Made by a program: the position numbers and the translations under genes. Below are positions 1 through 9,769 of a stretch of 64,000 nt of DNA, in pieces (within the stretch, counting starts at the first letter, position 1; every line of letters begins with the position of its first letter). The stretch covers positions 2,859,952-2,923,951 of the forward strand of contig NW_009799100.1 of assembly GCF_000213175.1 (NCBI RefSeq), in the 5' to 3' direction. Under the pieces are notes generated by a model. The model was not told the origin of the DNA and made no database searches. It saw only the letters and a program-made list of their open reading frames with translations. This stretch comes from Neurospora tetrasperma FGSC 2508 (Eukaryota; Ascomycota; Sordariomycetes; Sordariales; Sordariaceae).

Positions 1-1
1 C

Positions 2-394
2 CCGCATACCTTCACTACCACAACTCCTGTCACTTCCCCCGCCCCATCCCGCGAAGCGCTTTCCGCATTCTCCTCGCCACACGTCAGCATTCAGCCGTTC
101 CAGCCCCCTCCTCCCCCGAACAGCGCTTCCGGCGATAGATCTGCACCGGGTACGCAGGATGCGGATGGCGGCGCCCTGAGAAATGAGTTCATCCCCAATT
201 GGAGCAGCGTGGAATTTGCACTCTTTGTTAACCGGCTGGGACGAATCATCGATGGTGCCGTGTCCGAGTTACTCGAAGCTGCGGGTGGAGAAGGCCCGGT
301 GGCGAATGCGGCTAAGGGGGCTATCCTGAGGAGAGTGGAGGGTAGATGGAAGAGCTTGATGGTTGCCGAGGCGTCGTTTTGGCCCGATATCTAG
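2..394 (+). CDS. 3' end of an unidentified protein gene (5' part outside window)
   Basis: An open frame runs without a stop from the left edge to a TAG at 392-394, giving about 130 C-terminal residues. The first half is rich in Pro, Ser and Thr (low complexity). The last ~65 residues look globular and amphipathic, beginning after the Trp-Ser-Ser segment near 200 and ending Phe-Trp-Pro-Asp-Ile. I recognise no domain. The start codon lies upstream of the window, so neither full length nor function can be given. It converges with the minus-strand gene ending at 710. That the frame is real is inferred from its openness and composition. Confidence 0.55.
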   Translation, partial: PHTFTTTTPVTSPAPSREALSAFSSPHVSIQPFQPPPPPNSASGDRSAPGTQDADGGALRNEFIPNWSSVEFALFVNRLGRIIDGAVSELLEAAGGEGPVANAAKGAILRRVEGRWKSLMVAEASFWPDI

Positions 395-709
395 GAGGTC
401 TTGGGCACTCTTGGGTCTTATAAAGTTGAATTATGGCTGGGATGAAGACATCAAAATTCTATGGTTTTATGGACGGGATCGTAGCATGACCGAATGTTGT
501 TCGTCATTTTGGATATACCTCGGAGAGATTCAAAGTACGCTGAATCCGGAATATACAGAATCTTCTTGCCCTCCTGCCCTGTTTGCTGACGCCGCTGCAT
601 CGTTGACCTTGGAAGCAGCCATGTGAGTCGGTGTCTCTTTCTCCTCCTAACGTACACGCGGACACTCCCGAGGGTCTGAAGAAGGCATGAATCCTACGCC
701 GAGCTGCTC
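395..709. other. Intergenic, two convergent 3' ends
   Basis: About 315 bases between the convergent 3' ends of the partial gene and the 710-1549 gene. Short open frames on both strands have no protein-like features. I see only presumed 3' UTRs. Confidence 0.5.
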
Positions 710-1549
710 TTACTTCTCCTCCAAGACAACCGTCTCTTCACGCCCCTCCCCATCGCCAAAGTTATGCTTTGCGCTTTGCTGACTGCCTTCAACAGACGAC
801 TTGTGTGTCTGAGCAGAGTCGGGCGTTGCAACACTGCCTTCAAGCGTGGACGTAGAATTCTGGACACCCTCGAAACACGTACCCCGCAGGAGGTCCCCAA
901 CAGAACCACGATGTTTTCTGGGGATTAAATCCGGACCAAAGTTTGGAAGTTGTGACCCGATCGAACCGGCTGCGATCTTAGAATCGGCTCTCCCACCAGT
1001 CATCCTCCCACCCCTGAGCTTCCTTCTATGGTGCTTTGACCTGGGATTCTTAGCCTGTAAACTAACCAGTCGAGAGCGCACCATCTCGCTGGACTTGTGA
1101 TGCTGCTTGCTCAACTGCCGCATCTCGCGCCTGAAACGGGCATGTACCTCCGTCGCTGTATCAATTACTCTTCGAATGGTTTGTAGCTCGGCTACTTCGG
1201 CTAGGGAGAGGATGCTGCTGGCGCCAGGAATGCTGTTGCGCTCGGCGACGGTGGCGGTACACCCAGTGGCGATGGCGATGCTACCGCCCTGCGAGACGAC
1301 GGAGGCGAGGGCGGAGAGTTTGTGCACCAGTTGGGAGAAGGTGTCGGTGAGGGTTGGGAGGTCAAGGAGCTGTGATGGGTTTGGATCTGGGTCCGTGGTG
1401 GGAGCGGTGGGAGTGGTGGAAGTGAGAGTCTCGCGCTGGCTGGTCTTTGTAGGGCTGGTGGCGGGCGTTGACATCGTGCTTTTTCTGTCTGACGGTTCCC
1501 TCTTGATATTAGACATGATATCTGGTGGTGATGATGTTGGGGTGGTCAT
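710..1549 (-). CDS. Unidentified Ser/Thr-rich protein (279 aa)
   Basis: Single-exon frame. I take the ATG at 1549 because the 38 residues encoded upstream, although in frame, look like untranslated sequence (hydrophobic then Pro/Ser-rich) and run into AT-rich promoter DNA. The first ~80 residues are Ser/Thr/Pro-rich and probably disordered. Residues ~85-190 form a helical core (Leu-rich, then a Glu/Arg-rich helix around the RRVIDTATEVHARFRREM stretch) that could be a coiled coil. A basic patch (KHHRRKLRGGR) follows and may be a nuclear localisation signal. The C-terminus is again low complexity. No family was recognised and the function is unknown. Confidence 0.55.
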   Translation of the reverse strand: MTTPTSSPPDIMSNIKREPSDRKSTMSTPATSPTKTSQRETLTSTTPTAPTTDPDPNPSQLLDLPTLTDTFSQLVHKLSALASVVSQGGSIAIATGCTATVAERNSIPGASSILSLAEVAELQTIRRVIDTATEVHARFRREMRQLSKQHHKSSEMVRSRLVSLQAKNPRSKHHRRKLRGGRMTGGRADSKIAAGSIGSQLPNFGPDLIPRKHRGSVGDLLRGTCFEGVQNSTSTLEGSVATPDSAQTHKSSVEGSQQSAKHNFGDGEGREETVVLEEK

Positions 1550-2003
1550 GATCTGTAAGAGTGTTGAAGAATTTGTGGTAGCTGACGGAGGTGGAGGATG
1601 GGTAGAAACAAGATCTTTTATTAATTTAAATATCAGGACTGGTAGGACATGGACAACTGACAAGACTGGCGATTTGGCCGCTTGTTTGTTTGTTTGTTTG
1701 TTTTATGTATGCAAACGGAGCCTGGAACGGTAGCCGCAAAGGTAGTTGGCCGAACGAGCTGTCGGAGGCCTGTTGTGCGTTAAAAGTTTTCAATTTTGGT
1801 TGCCTATGCGCAGTTTGCATTTTACGGTTTATGTTTGGTCAATGATTATGCATATTCATGTATGATTACGGCATTCAGGGCGGGTTGTCATGAGTCTAAT
1901 TTGGTGTACCAGGCTAACGAACAAACCAGCATTGAACTATACTTCTGTAGTATATAGAGGTACAATTATCAGGCCAATTTTCAAGAGCATGCTGACCGCA
2001 ACG
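1550..2003. other. Intergenic; promoter of the 710-1549 gene with a (TTTG)n tract
   Basis: Upstream of the minus-strand gene starting at 1549 and downstream of gene A. It contains an AT-rich segment at 1618-1632 and a pure TTTG tetranucleotide tract at about 1682-1704. No coding sequence was recognised. Confidence 0.5.
1682..1704. repeat. (TTTG)n microsatellite
   Basis: About five and a half perfect copies of TTTG read on the plus strand, 130-155 bp upstream of the start codon at 1549. Confidence 0.85.
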
Positions 2004-2594
2004 TCAATCCTGTGCTGAAGGCTCTAGGTTCTTGGAAAGCTCAGTTGACTCTGCTTCTCCAAGGTTGCCTCCCGTCGAAGAACCCTGATCCTCCTCCGCT
2101 TTCAAAATCTCCTCATCAATCCGTCTTGACAAGTCCTCGTCACTGTAACGGCCGTACATATGCCTGGCCAGCTCACTCAACTGTACGGCCAACTGCGACG
2201 GAGTCTCTGCTGAATCGCGATGGCGTCGCATGAAGCGAACTCGAGCGGCGATGAGCTCACGAAACAGCTCGGCGTAGATATGTGTTGGCATTTTGCCTCC
2301 ATTGCCGTTCCAGTTAGCAAGTTTTGCGAAAAAGTCGTACTCTTTGCCGGGTGCGTAGTCGACAGCCTTGTGGTGACGGCCAACTTTCTGGTTGGCAACA
2401 AAGACGAGCATCGTCACCTCGAAGGAAATATTGCCAGGAGCAATGGGGATGTAGTTCTCTCTGAAGGAGCGGAGAATAATTTCGTCGTACTCAAGGCTGC
2501 GTAGAATGTGTGGGCGATCTTCCCATAGCATGCCCCTCATAGGTAGTAGACACTCTTTGAGGGTCATGTTTGGTCGCCAGGAAGTGGACGCCAT
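2004..2594 (-). CDS. Cluster paralogue A, unknown function (196 aa)
   Basis: Single-exon frame. The ATG at 2594 is chosen over the upstream in-frame ATG at 2672 because it aligns with the start of paralogue B (4548). A and B share, in order, LKEC..P..G..W.DRP..LRSLE.D, then a PGNI..E segment, a VA.Q..G segment, a G(K/R)EY.F...LA segment, MP.H....FREL..AR, and near the C-terminus G.YSD..LS.R..EE.LKAE..QG. By eye roughly 40% of aligned positions agree. The last ~25 residues are acidic and Ser-rich. There is no signal peptide or membrane segment, so it is probably cytosolic or nuclear. I do not recognise the family. The conservation of spaced motifs between two neighbours supports it being real. 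Confidence 0.65.
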   Translation of the reverse strand: MASTSWRPNMTLKECLLPMRGMLWEDRPHILRSLEYDEIILRSFRENYIPIAPGNISFEVTMLVFVANQKVGRHHKAVDYAPGKEYDFFAKLANWNGNGGKMPTHIYAELFRELIAARVRFMRRHRDSAETPSQLAVQLSELARHMYGRYSDEDLSRRIDEEILKAEEDQGSSTGGNLGEAESTELSKNLEPSAQD

Positions 2595-3128
2595 GACTGC
2601 GACTTGTGATAACACCTGCGACTGAGCGTGTAAGTTTTCTGAGAGCTGTAGAGAAATGATTGACGGGAGCAAGGGGAGGTTGGAGACTGCGATATCGCAA
2701 AGTCAAAAGGTGTCTCAAAAGTTGGGAGCGCAGAGTTGCGTAGGTACTCGCACGCGAGCAGGGAAGGGAGTGGCTACCTTCGTGTGTAAAAAGAGCGGCC
2801 GTAATGAAGCGCTGTTGTTGGGGCTCGTCGATATGTCGAATAACACCGTTGATCAAGTCCGGAGTATGACAGCTGCCATGGACTTTGTGTGGCTGATTGT
2901 TGCCAGGGAAGGTAGACTGGAGAGAAATTGAGGGGAGGAAAGGAGAGGAAAGTGAAGGAAAGTGAAGGAAGGTGGGGCGCAGCATTCGGGAAGTTAATGA
3001 CCACCAGCGTGGTGAATACATGCGGAATACGCCCCTCCAGCACTGGAAGAGAAACGGTCAGGAGCACAGGTATTAATGACTGGCTCTCACAGGTTGACTG
3101 ATGGTTCCCCGTAACTCAGTACGGCTGT
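2595..3128. other. Intergenic, promoter of paralogue A
   Basis: About 530 bases upstream of paralogue A. A purine-rich segment with GGAAAGGA-type repeats lies at 2927-2972. No convincing gene was seen. Confidence 0.45.
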
Positions 3129-3613
3129 CTAGGCGGACGGGTCTAGGAAAGGAGAAGTGGAAAGGTTCGCTGTTGTGGCTTGTCGTCCTATCATCATTCC
3201 TAATAAAACTCGAAGTAGGCAGATCTTCCCATGAATATCTTGCTGGAATACTCGGCAAACACACCCACCCCTATTGAACTTATCGGCCACCGTCTCTCGA
3301 ATATTCATGAGCTTGACAGAAAGGATTTCGCCGTCGACGGAGTGCCATATCTCCTTGTCACTGGGGGTCAACTGCAGATAGTTGCTTGGTCTAGGGAAAG
3401 CAACAATAGAGGAAAAGGAAGATGACGATATTCGTCCCCTCGGCTTCTTCTATGTCGAGAGCGAAACATCATGGTTAAGTCCCAAAGGTTTAAAAAGTAA
3501 AACGAGAGGAGGGTTTTGTAGTATGGGTCAGTGAAACTTACGAATTTGGTTTGGACCAAAATCACATCGCCTTCCATCAAGGACTTTGAGTAGGACGCTG
3601 TTGTAATGCACAC
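3129..3613 (-). CDS. Candidate small spliced gene between A and B (104 aa)
   Basis: Proposed exons 3613-3542 and 3371-3129. The first exon starts at an ATG at 3613 (a second ATG lies 12 codons in) and ends on a GTAAGT donor at 3541. A CTGCAG acceptor at 3373-3372 restores phase 0 into an 80-codon frame ending at 3129. The intron is 170 nt. The protein begins with a short MEGDVILVQTKF-like segment and continues with a mixed charged/hydrophobic sequence that reads like a folded domain (DKEIWHSVDGEILSVKL). It has no recognised motif. The alternative is a chance open frame next to a splice-like site. It lies on the same strand as A and B and could be a remnant of another cluster member, but I see no clear similarity. 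Confidence 0.3.
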
Positions 3614-3954
3614 AATAAAGTAAAACGAGGCCTCACTTGGGTATTTACGATAATTCCCTCATGACCTGGAGCATCTTGGAAGATCTCCATGATGATCTCT
3701 CATCTCTCTATTGCATGGGAACTTCAAATGCCAATCAATGGCCAGCACATATTACCTCTAGCTACCTTTATGGTCGAATCTTTGTTGGTTTGTCGCGCGA
3801 CGGAAGTTGCGATCCCGATCCAGTTATGATAGAAACATATGCAGCTCTATGACCAGAATCACAAAGAATCCCAGTATTCTCTCGTACTTCCACTCCTCGA
3901 TGGTCATGTGTCCTTGACTGCTGCACTAGCTCTCATACTCTCTCGTGGGGCAAT
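3614..3954. other. Intergenic between candidate small gene and paralogue B
   Basis: About 340 bases; only a short plus-strand open frame without protein-like features. No gene supported. Confidence 0.4.
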
Positions 3955-4548
3955 TTAAGAGAGATCCATCGCCTCTGAACCTCCCGCCGCTCCTCCAGTT
4001 TGCTCTCCAGCCACAGGTCCCTGTCCACCCTCTGCCTTCAGGAATTCCTCCTCGAGTCGCTTTGAAAGCTCGGCATCGGAATAGTGCCCCTCTGTTTTCT
4101 TAAGAAAAATGTCCATCTTCTCGGCAACCGAGGAGATAGTTCCGGTGTAGCCCGGGTGGTGAGTCAAGAAACAGATGCGAGCGTTGACAAGCTCGCGGAA
4201 GAACTCGATGAAGACGTGCTTCGGCATGCGACGACCAATGCGGACATCTTCGGCCAGGGTGGAGAGAAAGTGGTACTCTCGTCCACTGATATCCTTGGGC
4301 TTCCCCCTCCCCCCTGGAAGAAGTCGGTAAAAACCGAGTTCTTGTCCGGCAACCATGGCCACAATGTTAAGCTCATAGCCAATGTTTCCAGGGCAAATGG
4401 GTAAACCATTCTTGAGGAATGCTTTCAAAACAAGCTTGTCGTGCTCCAGGCTGCGAAGTACGGTCGGGCGATCCTGCCACATGAAGCCCTCAAGTGGAAC
4501 GCACTCTTTCAGCGACAAGTTCTCTACAAAGACGGGTCGGGACGTCAT
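3955..4548 (-). CDS. Cluster paralogue B, unknown function (197 aa)
   Basis: Single-exon frame with ATG at 4548; an in-frame ATG also exists at 4629, but 4548 matches the start of paralogue A. It shares with A the LKEC, DRP..LRSLE, PGNI, EY.F, MP.H, FREL..AR and YSD..LS motifs at corresponding distances, so the two come from one duplication, now well diverged. Relative to A it carries a Gly/Arg/Lys-rich insertion before the EYHF motif, and its tail is Gly/Ala/Glu-rich. No signal peptide, membrane span or known catalytic motif is visible. The shared spacing argues for a folded ~150-residue domain. Confidence 0.65.
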   Translation of the reverse strand: MTSRPVFVENLSLKECVPLEGFMWQDRPTVLRSLEHDKLVLKAFLKNGLPICPGNIGYELNIVAMVAGQELGFYRLLPGGRGKPKDISGREYHFLSTLAEDVRIGRRMPKHVFIEFFRELVNARICFLTHHPGYTGTISSVAEKMDIFLKKTEGHYSDAELSKRLEEEFLKAEGGQGPVAGEQTGGAAGGSEAMDLS

Positions 4549-6320
4549 TTCGGAGGGGGTAGGTAGGTTGAGCTGTGATAATCTAGAGTCAGCTTTGGGT
4601 TTTGTGATGGATTGTCGGAGAAGGGGCATAGGTGTTGACCCTAGCGCGGTTTACTGTATGCATCTCAATGCGCTCTGAAATCTGAGGAAACCAGAGCCCG
4701 ATTCTTTTTGCACGAGAAGGTGTATGAGGAAGCACTAACCTAGAGGTAGGGATATGCGGAGATAGGAGTTGTTTACCTCTAAGATCAGTTTTCGTGAGTG
4801 TCGTTCTATCACGCAGTGGCGCCAAAAGTTGAAGATACAGCGGACGGGGAATGGACCTGAGGTTCTGTTGAGAGTCGCAAAGTAAGACTGCCGTTACAGA
4901 TTGTAGCGCGCAACCTGGTAGGGAAGGAGGAAGAGGTGTGCCGTGCTGGGATCAGACTCCAAAGGCTACAGCCGGACTGGAAGGAAAGTGGCAGACCATG
5001 ACCGGCAGGCACACTCACGGCTGCCTGACGAGCAGTGCCTTGTGCAGTTGCAAACGAGCAAAGACGGTCACCTGATCACTCGCGGGAACGGCCCGGTACA
5101 GACTAAACTGGGCTAAGCTCAGAGGTAGAGGCACTTATAAGGGACGGTCCCAGACGTGTTTTCAACAGCGGGTGGTTGGTCGAATGGAATTTGGTAGCGC
5201 ACAGTTTACCCCTACCCATTCAAAAAGTCATGGGTTCGATTCCCATGGCGGCAACTGTTTACTCAATATTTGCCCAGGCCCGCACCTTCGGGTGCACGGG
5301 GGTTACGACCGCCCACTTTGTCTCGCTCGGGCTACCGTAGTATCAGTTGTGACCGTTCGGGGGGATATCTTGGGGGTGGTTCCCTGGGATATCATGACCA
5401 ACCACATATATTTTTTTCTGTTTTTCCTTTTTGGTTTGGTCCTCTCCGCTCGTCTCTTTCGTCTTGATGTTCGCAGATCACATTGATAACACGACATTTG
5501 CTACAGGTTCTGGTCCTTCCTTCGACGTATGCTAGCATGTAAATATATTGCGAACAAAGTTGTCTGCCGACCAAATAGATCACAGCATTATATCTTGGAG
5601 TATTGCATATTGATGTATTGCATGCAGCTGTATCCATAGAGGTAGTATGAAAGAAAACCTTCGTTCGCCGCGAGGAAGCTCTTGAGGATAAAAGTACTTA
5701 GGATGAAGGATCATGCCTCACTACAAGGACATGTTGAAAAAACCCGGTGCAAATTGTAGAAGTTATAGGTAGTGGAACACTCGACGCAACATCCGCAAGA
5801 TGTTGGTGTCTGATCACATCCATATCAGGCGTAGTACGCACTAAGTACATCTCTCTTGTCATATTGTCACTTGTGCTCTACCCTCCCCTTAAGCGTACAC
5901 GAAGCGGATGTTGATCTTCTTCTCAATAGTACCTAGAGGTACGTATGGCATGGTAGTAGAGAAGGTTCATGAATGGCGATGGTCATTTGCCATTGTTTCT
6001 GTCTTATCAACAATCGATCTAATAGTGTAGAATTAAACCTTCGATGATATGTCGTCATCAACACTAGCTACAGGTACTATCTGATGCATGAAAGACAACA
6101 TCTCTTCTCATATCACAAACCACATCCCATGATCAAACGACACCGAGCTCTAACAGAAAGCTATAGGGTGACGCAAAGAGAGCAGATGCTTTTTCCGGCC
6201 GAAAGACCAACGCAGTTGTCGCTCTGATGCGACGCCACTATCTGCCAATAGTTTTTCAATCGTATACGCGACCACATTCTTCTTATCCGGGCTTTCGAAG
6301 ACGAGACATGGCTTTCAAAC
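4549..6320. other. Intergenic between paralogue B and gene C
   Basis: About 1.8 kb. It holds a degenerate tRNA-like sequence at 5170-5254. I saw no reading frame worth calling. 5640-6160 is moderately AT-rich with no repeat structure obvious by eye. Confidence 0.45.
5170..5254 (+). pseudogene. tRNA-like relic (good T arm, no foldable anticodon arm)
   Basis: A strong B-box/T arm (stem ATGGG/CCCAT around TTCGATT) lies at 5230-5246, followed by GGCGGCA like a tRNA acceptor 3' strand. An A-box-like TGGTCGAATGG and a GGTAGCGC segment lie upstream. The 5' acceptor strand does not pair with the 3' strand, and no 5-bp anticodon stem can be drawn, so I read it as a relic. The parent isoacceptor cannot be assigned. 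Confidence 0.35.
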
Positions 6321-7307
6321 TCAAGAGTCGTGGTGTGTGTCACCCATCACCTCGTCTTCCGCTTCATCGGTGAGGGGATCCACGTCAGCGAAGAGATCAA
6401 CGTCGTCAACGTAGCTGTTGGTGCTCAAAGTCCAGATAGTGCAGCCATCAAAGTCTGCGACCAGTGAAGACACTGCGGCGGCACCAGTAACGGGAGTGTC
6501 CTCGCCGTCAGAGTCGATCTCTTCTTGCTCCTCTGTGGTTTCGTCGTTGTCGTCGTCAAGTTCCGCATGCTCTGATTCCATCTTGACAAGAATATCCATT
6601 CCATCCCAAAACCACGCCACCGTAAGAAATCTGTCCACCGCCTGCACCAAAGGGGAAACTGGATACCGGTCGGTACCTCCCTCCTCATTATCCGCGAGAT
6701 AAGCTTCGCGGGCTTTGACAATTTCGGCAAATAACTCGGCGAACGTCGAAGAGCTCAGTCTTCTGGAGAGAGGATGACTTTCCCGAACACTCCGGAGGAA
6801 ATGCAACGTAGCGTCGGCGGTGATGAGACCATCGCCGTGACCGAGACTCTCGAAAAAGTCCACCGGAGGCTTTCTCTTGATTGCAGCATCCGTAGCGATG
6901 TCCATAATTTCTCTCAAGGACGTTTGCAAATGTCTGGCCTTGAAGAAGAGCAAGGTATCCATCATGGCGTACCAAATTGCCTTGTCGCGCCTCAATCGTG
7001 TGGTAACAGTGGATCCGGCCTGGAACTTCATACCAACCTTTGGCATAAAATTCTTGAGTTTGTCCCAACGCTTGGTGGGGTCAGGCCGGGCAGGAGGGGC
7101 GGCGCGGGCAACAGGGAGAGTACCGTCAAGGCGAGGACGTAGAGACAGTGGAACGTTCGAAGAGCCAAAATAGTAGGGTTGGTAGCGGTTGTTGCCGCCA
7201 TTTCCGTTGCTATCGCTACCGCGAATTGGGCCGGGCATGTTTCTGTGAGGGGTGGTGTTAGCACCTCCATTTGTGAAAACTGTGGGCTGAAAATGTACAT
7301 AGCGCAT
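6321..7307 (-). CDS. Gene C, possible distant relative of A/B, acidic tail (~328 aa)
   Basis: Single-exon frame ending at 6321. Candidate starts are ATGs at 7418, 7307 and 7238; I list 7307, but 7238 is also plausible because the residues between are low complexity. The N-terminal ~70 residues are Gly/Asn/Pro-rich. The middle (~residues 90-240) is helical and includes a STFAELFAEIVKAREAYL segment resembling the FREL..AR motif of A and B, preceded by a region with DFFES. The C-terminus is strongly acidic, with runs of Asp/Glu around residues 255-280. There is no membrane span or signal peptide. Membership in the A/B family rests on that one motif plus position and strand, so it is inference. 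Function unknown. Confidence 0.6.
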   Translation of the reverse strand: MRYVHFQPTVFTNGGANTTPHRNMPGPIRGSDSNGNGGNNRYQPYYFGSSNVPLSLRPRLDGTLPVARAAPPARPDPTKRWDKLKNFMPKVGMKFQAGSTVTTRLRRDKAIWYAMMDTLLFFKARHLQTSLREIMDIATDAAIKRKPPVDFFESLGHGDGLITADATLHFLRSVRESHPLSRRLSSSTFAELFAEIVKAREAYLADNEEGGTDRYPVSPLVQAVDRFLTVAWFWDGMDILVKMESEHAELDDDNDETTEEQEEIDSDGEDTPVTGAAAVSSLVADFDGCTIWTLSTNSYVDDVDLFADVDPLTDEAEDEVMGDTHHDS

Positions 7308-9769
7308 AGGCAAGTAAAGAGATAAGTTGCCCGGGGTTAAGTGAGAGTAGGAGTGAGGGTGAGGGAAGATGACAATCTTTGCCACCTTGGCAGCCCCCTC
7401 GTAATAAGGAAAACCCAAATTTTGTCGATAAACTGGGCTTGAAAGGTCGTTTTAGAGATAGGGAGTTTGTTGGTTCAATAAGACTTACCAAATCGGCTTG
7501 GGTCGAAGGGAAAGAAAGTCGACCGGGAATCTGATCGTAGAAAGACCAGGAAAGGCGCGCAGGCTGGTAAGTGCTGGCGATGTTGAGGATGAAGAGTGGT
7601 TGAAGGTAGATCTGAATTGCGAAGGAAGGAGTCGCATGCAAGTGCTCGGCCGAAACTCTGGGGTATGTCACTCGCGGCGTTCGTGGCGCGGGGCAAAGTC
7701 TTGGTTGAAAGTTTGTGCGTGCTGTGTGAGAGGAAGAAATAAATTGGGGAGAGGCATAGCTTGGCAGGAGCTCTTCAAAGTTCTAATGGAAGAGCTGTTG
7801 GAAGTGACTGTGGCGCCCCAGACCAGGTTTCTCCTCTGACACTCTTGTGGCTTGGAGACTCATGTTTTTCAGATGGGATGAATTGCGGCAAACCTCACAG
7901 AACGACAAAAGAATATCAGAGTGGAAACTCGTTCAGCTGAAGGTTCATCGTAGAGAATTCACCACGCGTCAACGCAGGGCCACAAATGTGTAACGGACGC
8001 ATGCTTTGCAAATTTGTATTTACCTGAAGGCCTTGTCGCTCAGGGAAGACGCATTAGCTAGACAGCTATTGCTGTAGAGCACAGGATAAGTATTGAGCGC
8101 CGTCAACGTACCAGGAGAACAGCTGGCGCCTTGCGCAAAGGGGTAAAAGAAGATGATATTGTATCAAAGGGGGGTAAAGTATCGCTTGTGCTCATTCGGA
8201 CCAGAATTCAAATAGTTATAGCGTTATTTCGAACCGACTGATAGCTCGCTTGCCAACTTGGCTGCACGGATGCCGCGAACGCTGGAGCAGAAGACGGTGC
8301 AATTGCCGGCATGGTTGCAATCCTGCGCTAGCCTTTGCGACTCTCCCCTAGGTCCATAATCTGGAACAGAATGGGCATACCAGGTTAGTATGATCAAGTC
8401 CGATAATCATGCTCGTGATGGATGGGATATCTGTGATTGCTGACTAAGTATTGGTCCCACGAATCTCTTGTAGGCCATCATGAGATGTCACTCTGAGAAG
8501 AAGCCGATTGCTTCCCGTCCCAGAATAGTCCCATAGGCAGATATATGGATGACATCCTCCACCGCGGTCAACTGGGAGCTGACACTCACTATCGGCAGTG
8601 CACCTGGCTTGTGTGTCTGGGTGGATGGCTGGGTTATCGGAACAGCATTTCTTGTTTTGTCGTGGAGGGATTGCGAAAGAGGACCCGTATTTGAGTCGTT
8701 CGTACATGCTCAAAGCACCCGTGTGCCGAAACTTCCAATATTCATCGGTTTGGGTATGCTGTCATTGAGTGTCTGACCAGTACTATCATGCCTTGGAGAC
8801 TAACAGATGGACTGAAGTCAAAAGTGGATTGATGCTGCTTGTCTTGAGTGGACTGCTCATGGATTGACGTTGATGAGGCTCAAGCGAATGTATGCATGCG
8901 AGGTCAGGGTATCCTGACTAGTAAGATCGCCGATCATGCGCCTCTGGGCTCGGCCAAATTTGGAGAGATTATGCCATATGTGGCGGTGCAGATCCTGACT
9001 AAGCGACGCGACACGGCCTTTGCTCGGACTGGTCGGCGTGGGAGGCCGGGGACAGGAGACAACTGAACTGAATGGTGTCGCACAGGGGCCACGCCGCCAA
9101 GGGAACCAAGGGGCCAAGCACCCCCTGTGACGCCGCTGCAATCAGCCAGTGTGTGGTCCCAACATTGCGCAAGAGAGACCCGAGCCAGGCAGGTGTCCAC
9201 AGGTACGCCGTTCCGTCACAGCAACATTGAAGCCCGCATGCAATTTACCCACCTCAATCTTCCTTGCTGGCTTCATTTGTATTGTTCCGCTCCCCCAGTC
9301 GTCACTTGAGACATCGTCATTGTACCATTTTTAGAACCCTCGACAACCTCTTCTTGCTCCATCTCTGACACAGCTGGACTCCGACGTTCGTTGACACACC
9401 ACAAGCATCATCCCACCGTTCTTGGGTCTTTCCAGAACAGGGACACCGGGCATTATCGCCATCCCGGGGCACCTCGACCTAGACTTCTTTCTGTGTCTAG
9501 ATCACGCTCCTTTGCCCACCACCCTTCAAACAGGACGGGGTAATCTGCCCTACGCCCACGCTCCTTCTGGAACCCCTTTATAAGTCTGCGGACGTCTAAT
9601 TTCGATCCGATCCACTTCTTGGCCCCTCGTCTCCCCCTTCCCCAGACTTGGGCCATCGAAGCTCCCCGTCTAGACTCCCATTCCGCTATCATCTGGTTCC
9701 GAACCGACCGGGTCGCATGCGAACCACCGCCGCCCTCAACCCCATCGCGATCCTTCGCCGGCCTTCATA
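7308..9769. other. Intergenic / promoters between gene C and the M28 peptidase
   Basis: About 2.4 kb separating divergent genes. Several short frames occur (for example a Cys-containing one at 8444-8713, minus) but none shows conserved features or clear splice partners. The last ~450 bases are C/T-rich with many CCCC and CATC motifs, typical of a fungal 5' leader and promoter. No repeat or RNA gene was recognised. Confidence 0.45.

Noticed and set aside
8444-8713. Minus-strand frame with several Cys residues (secreted Cys-rich peptide?)
   Set aside because: No signal peptide and irregular Cys spacing; likely chance.
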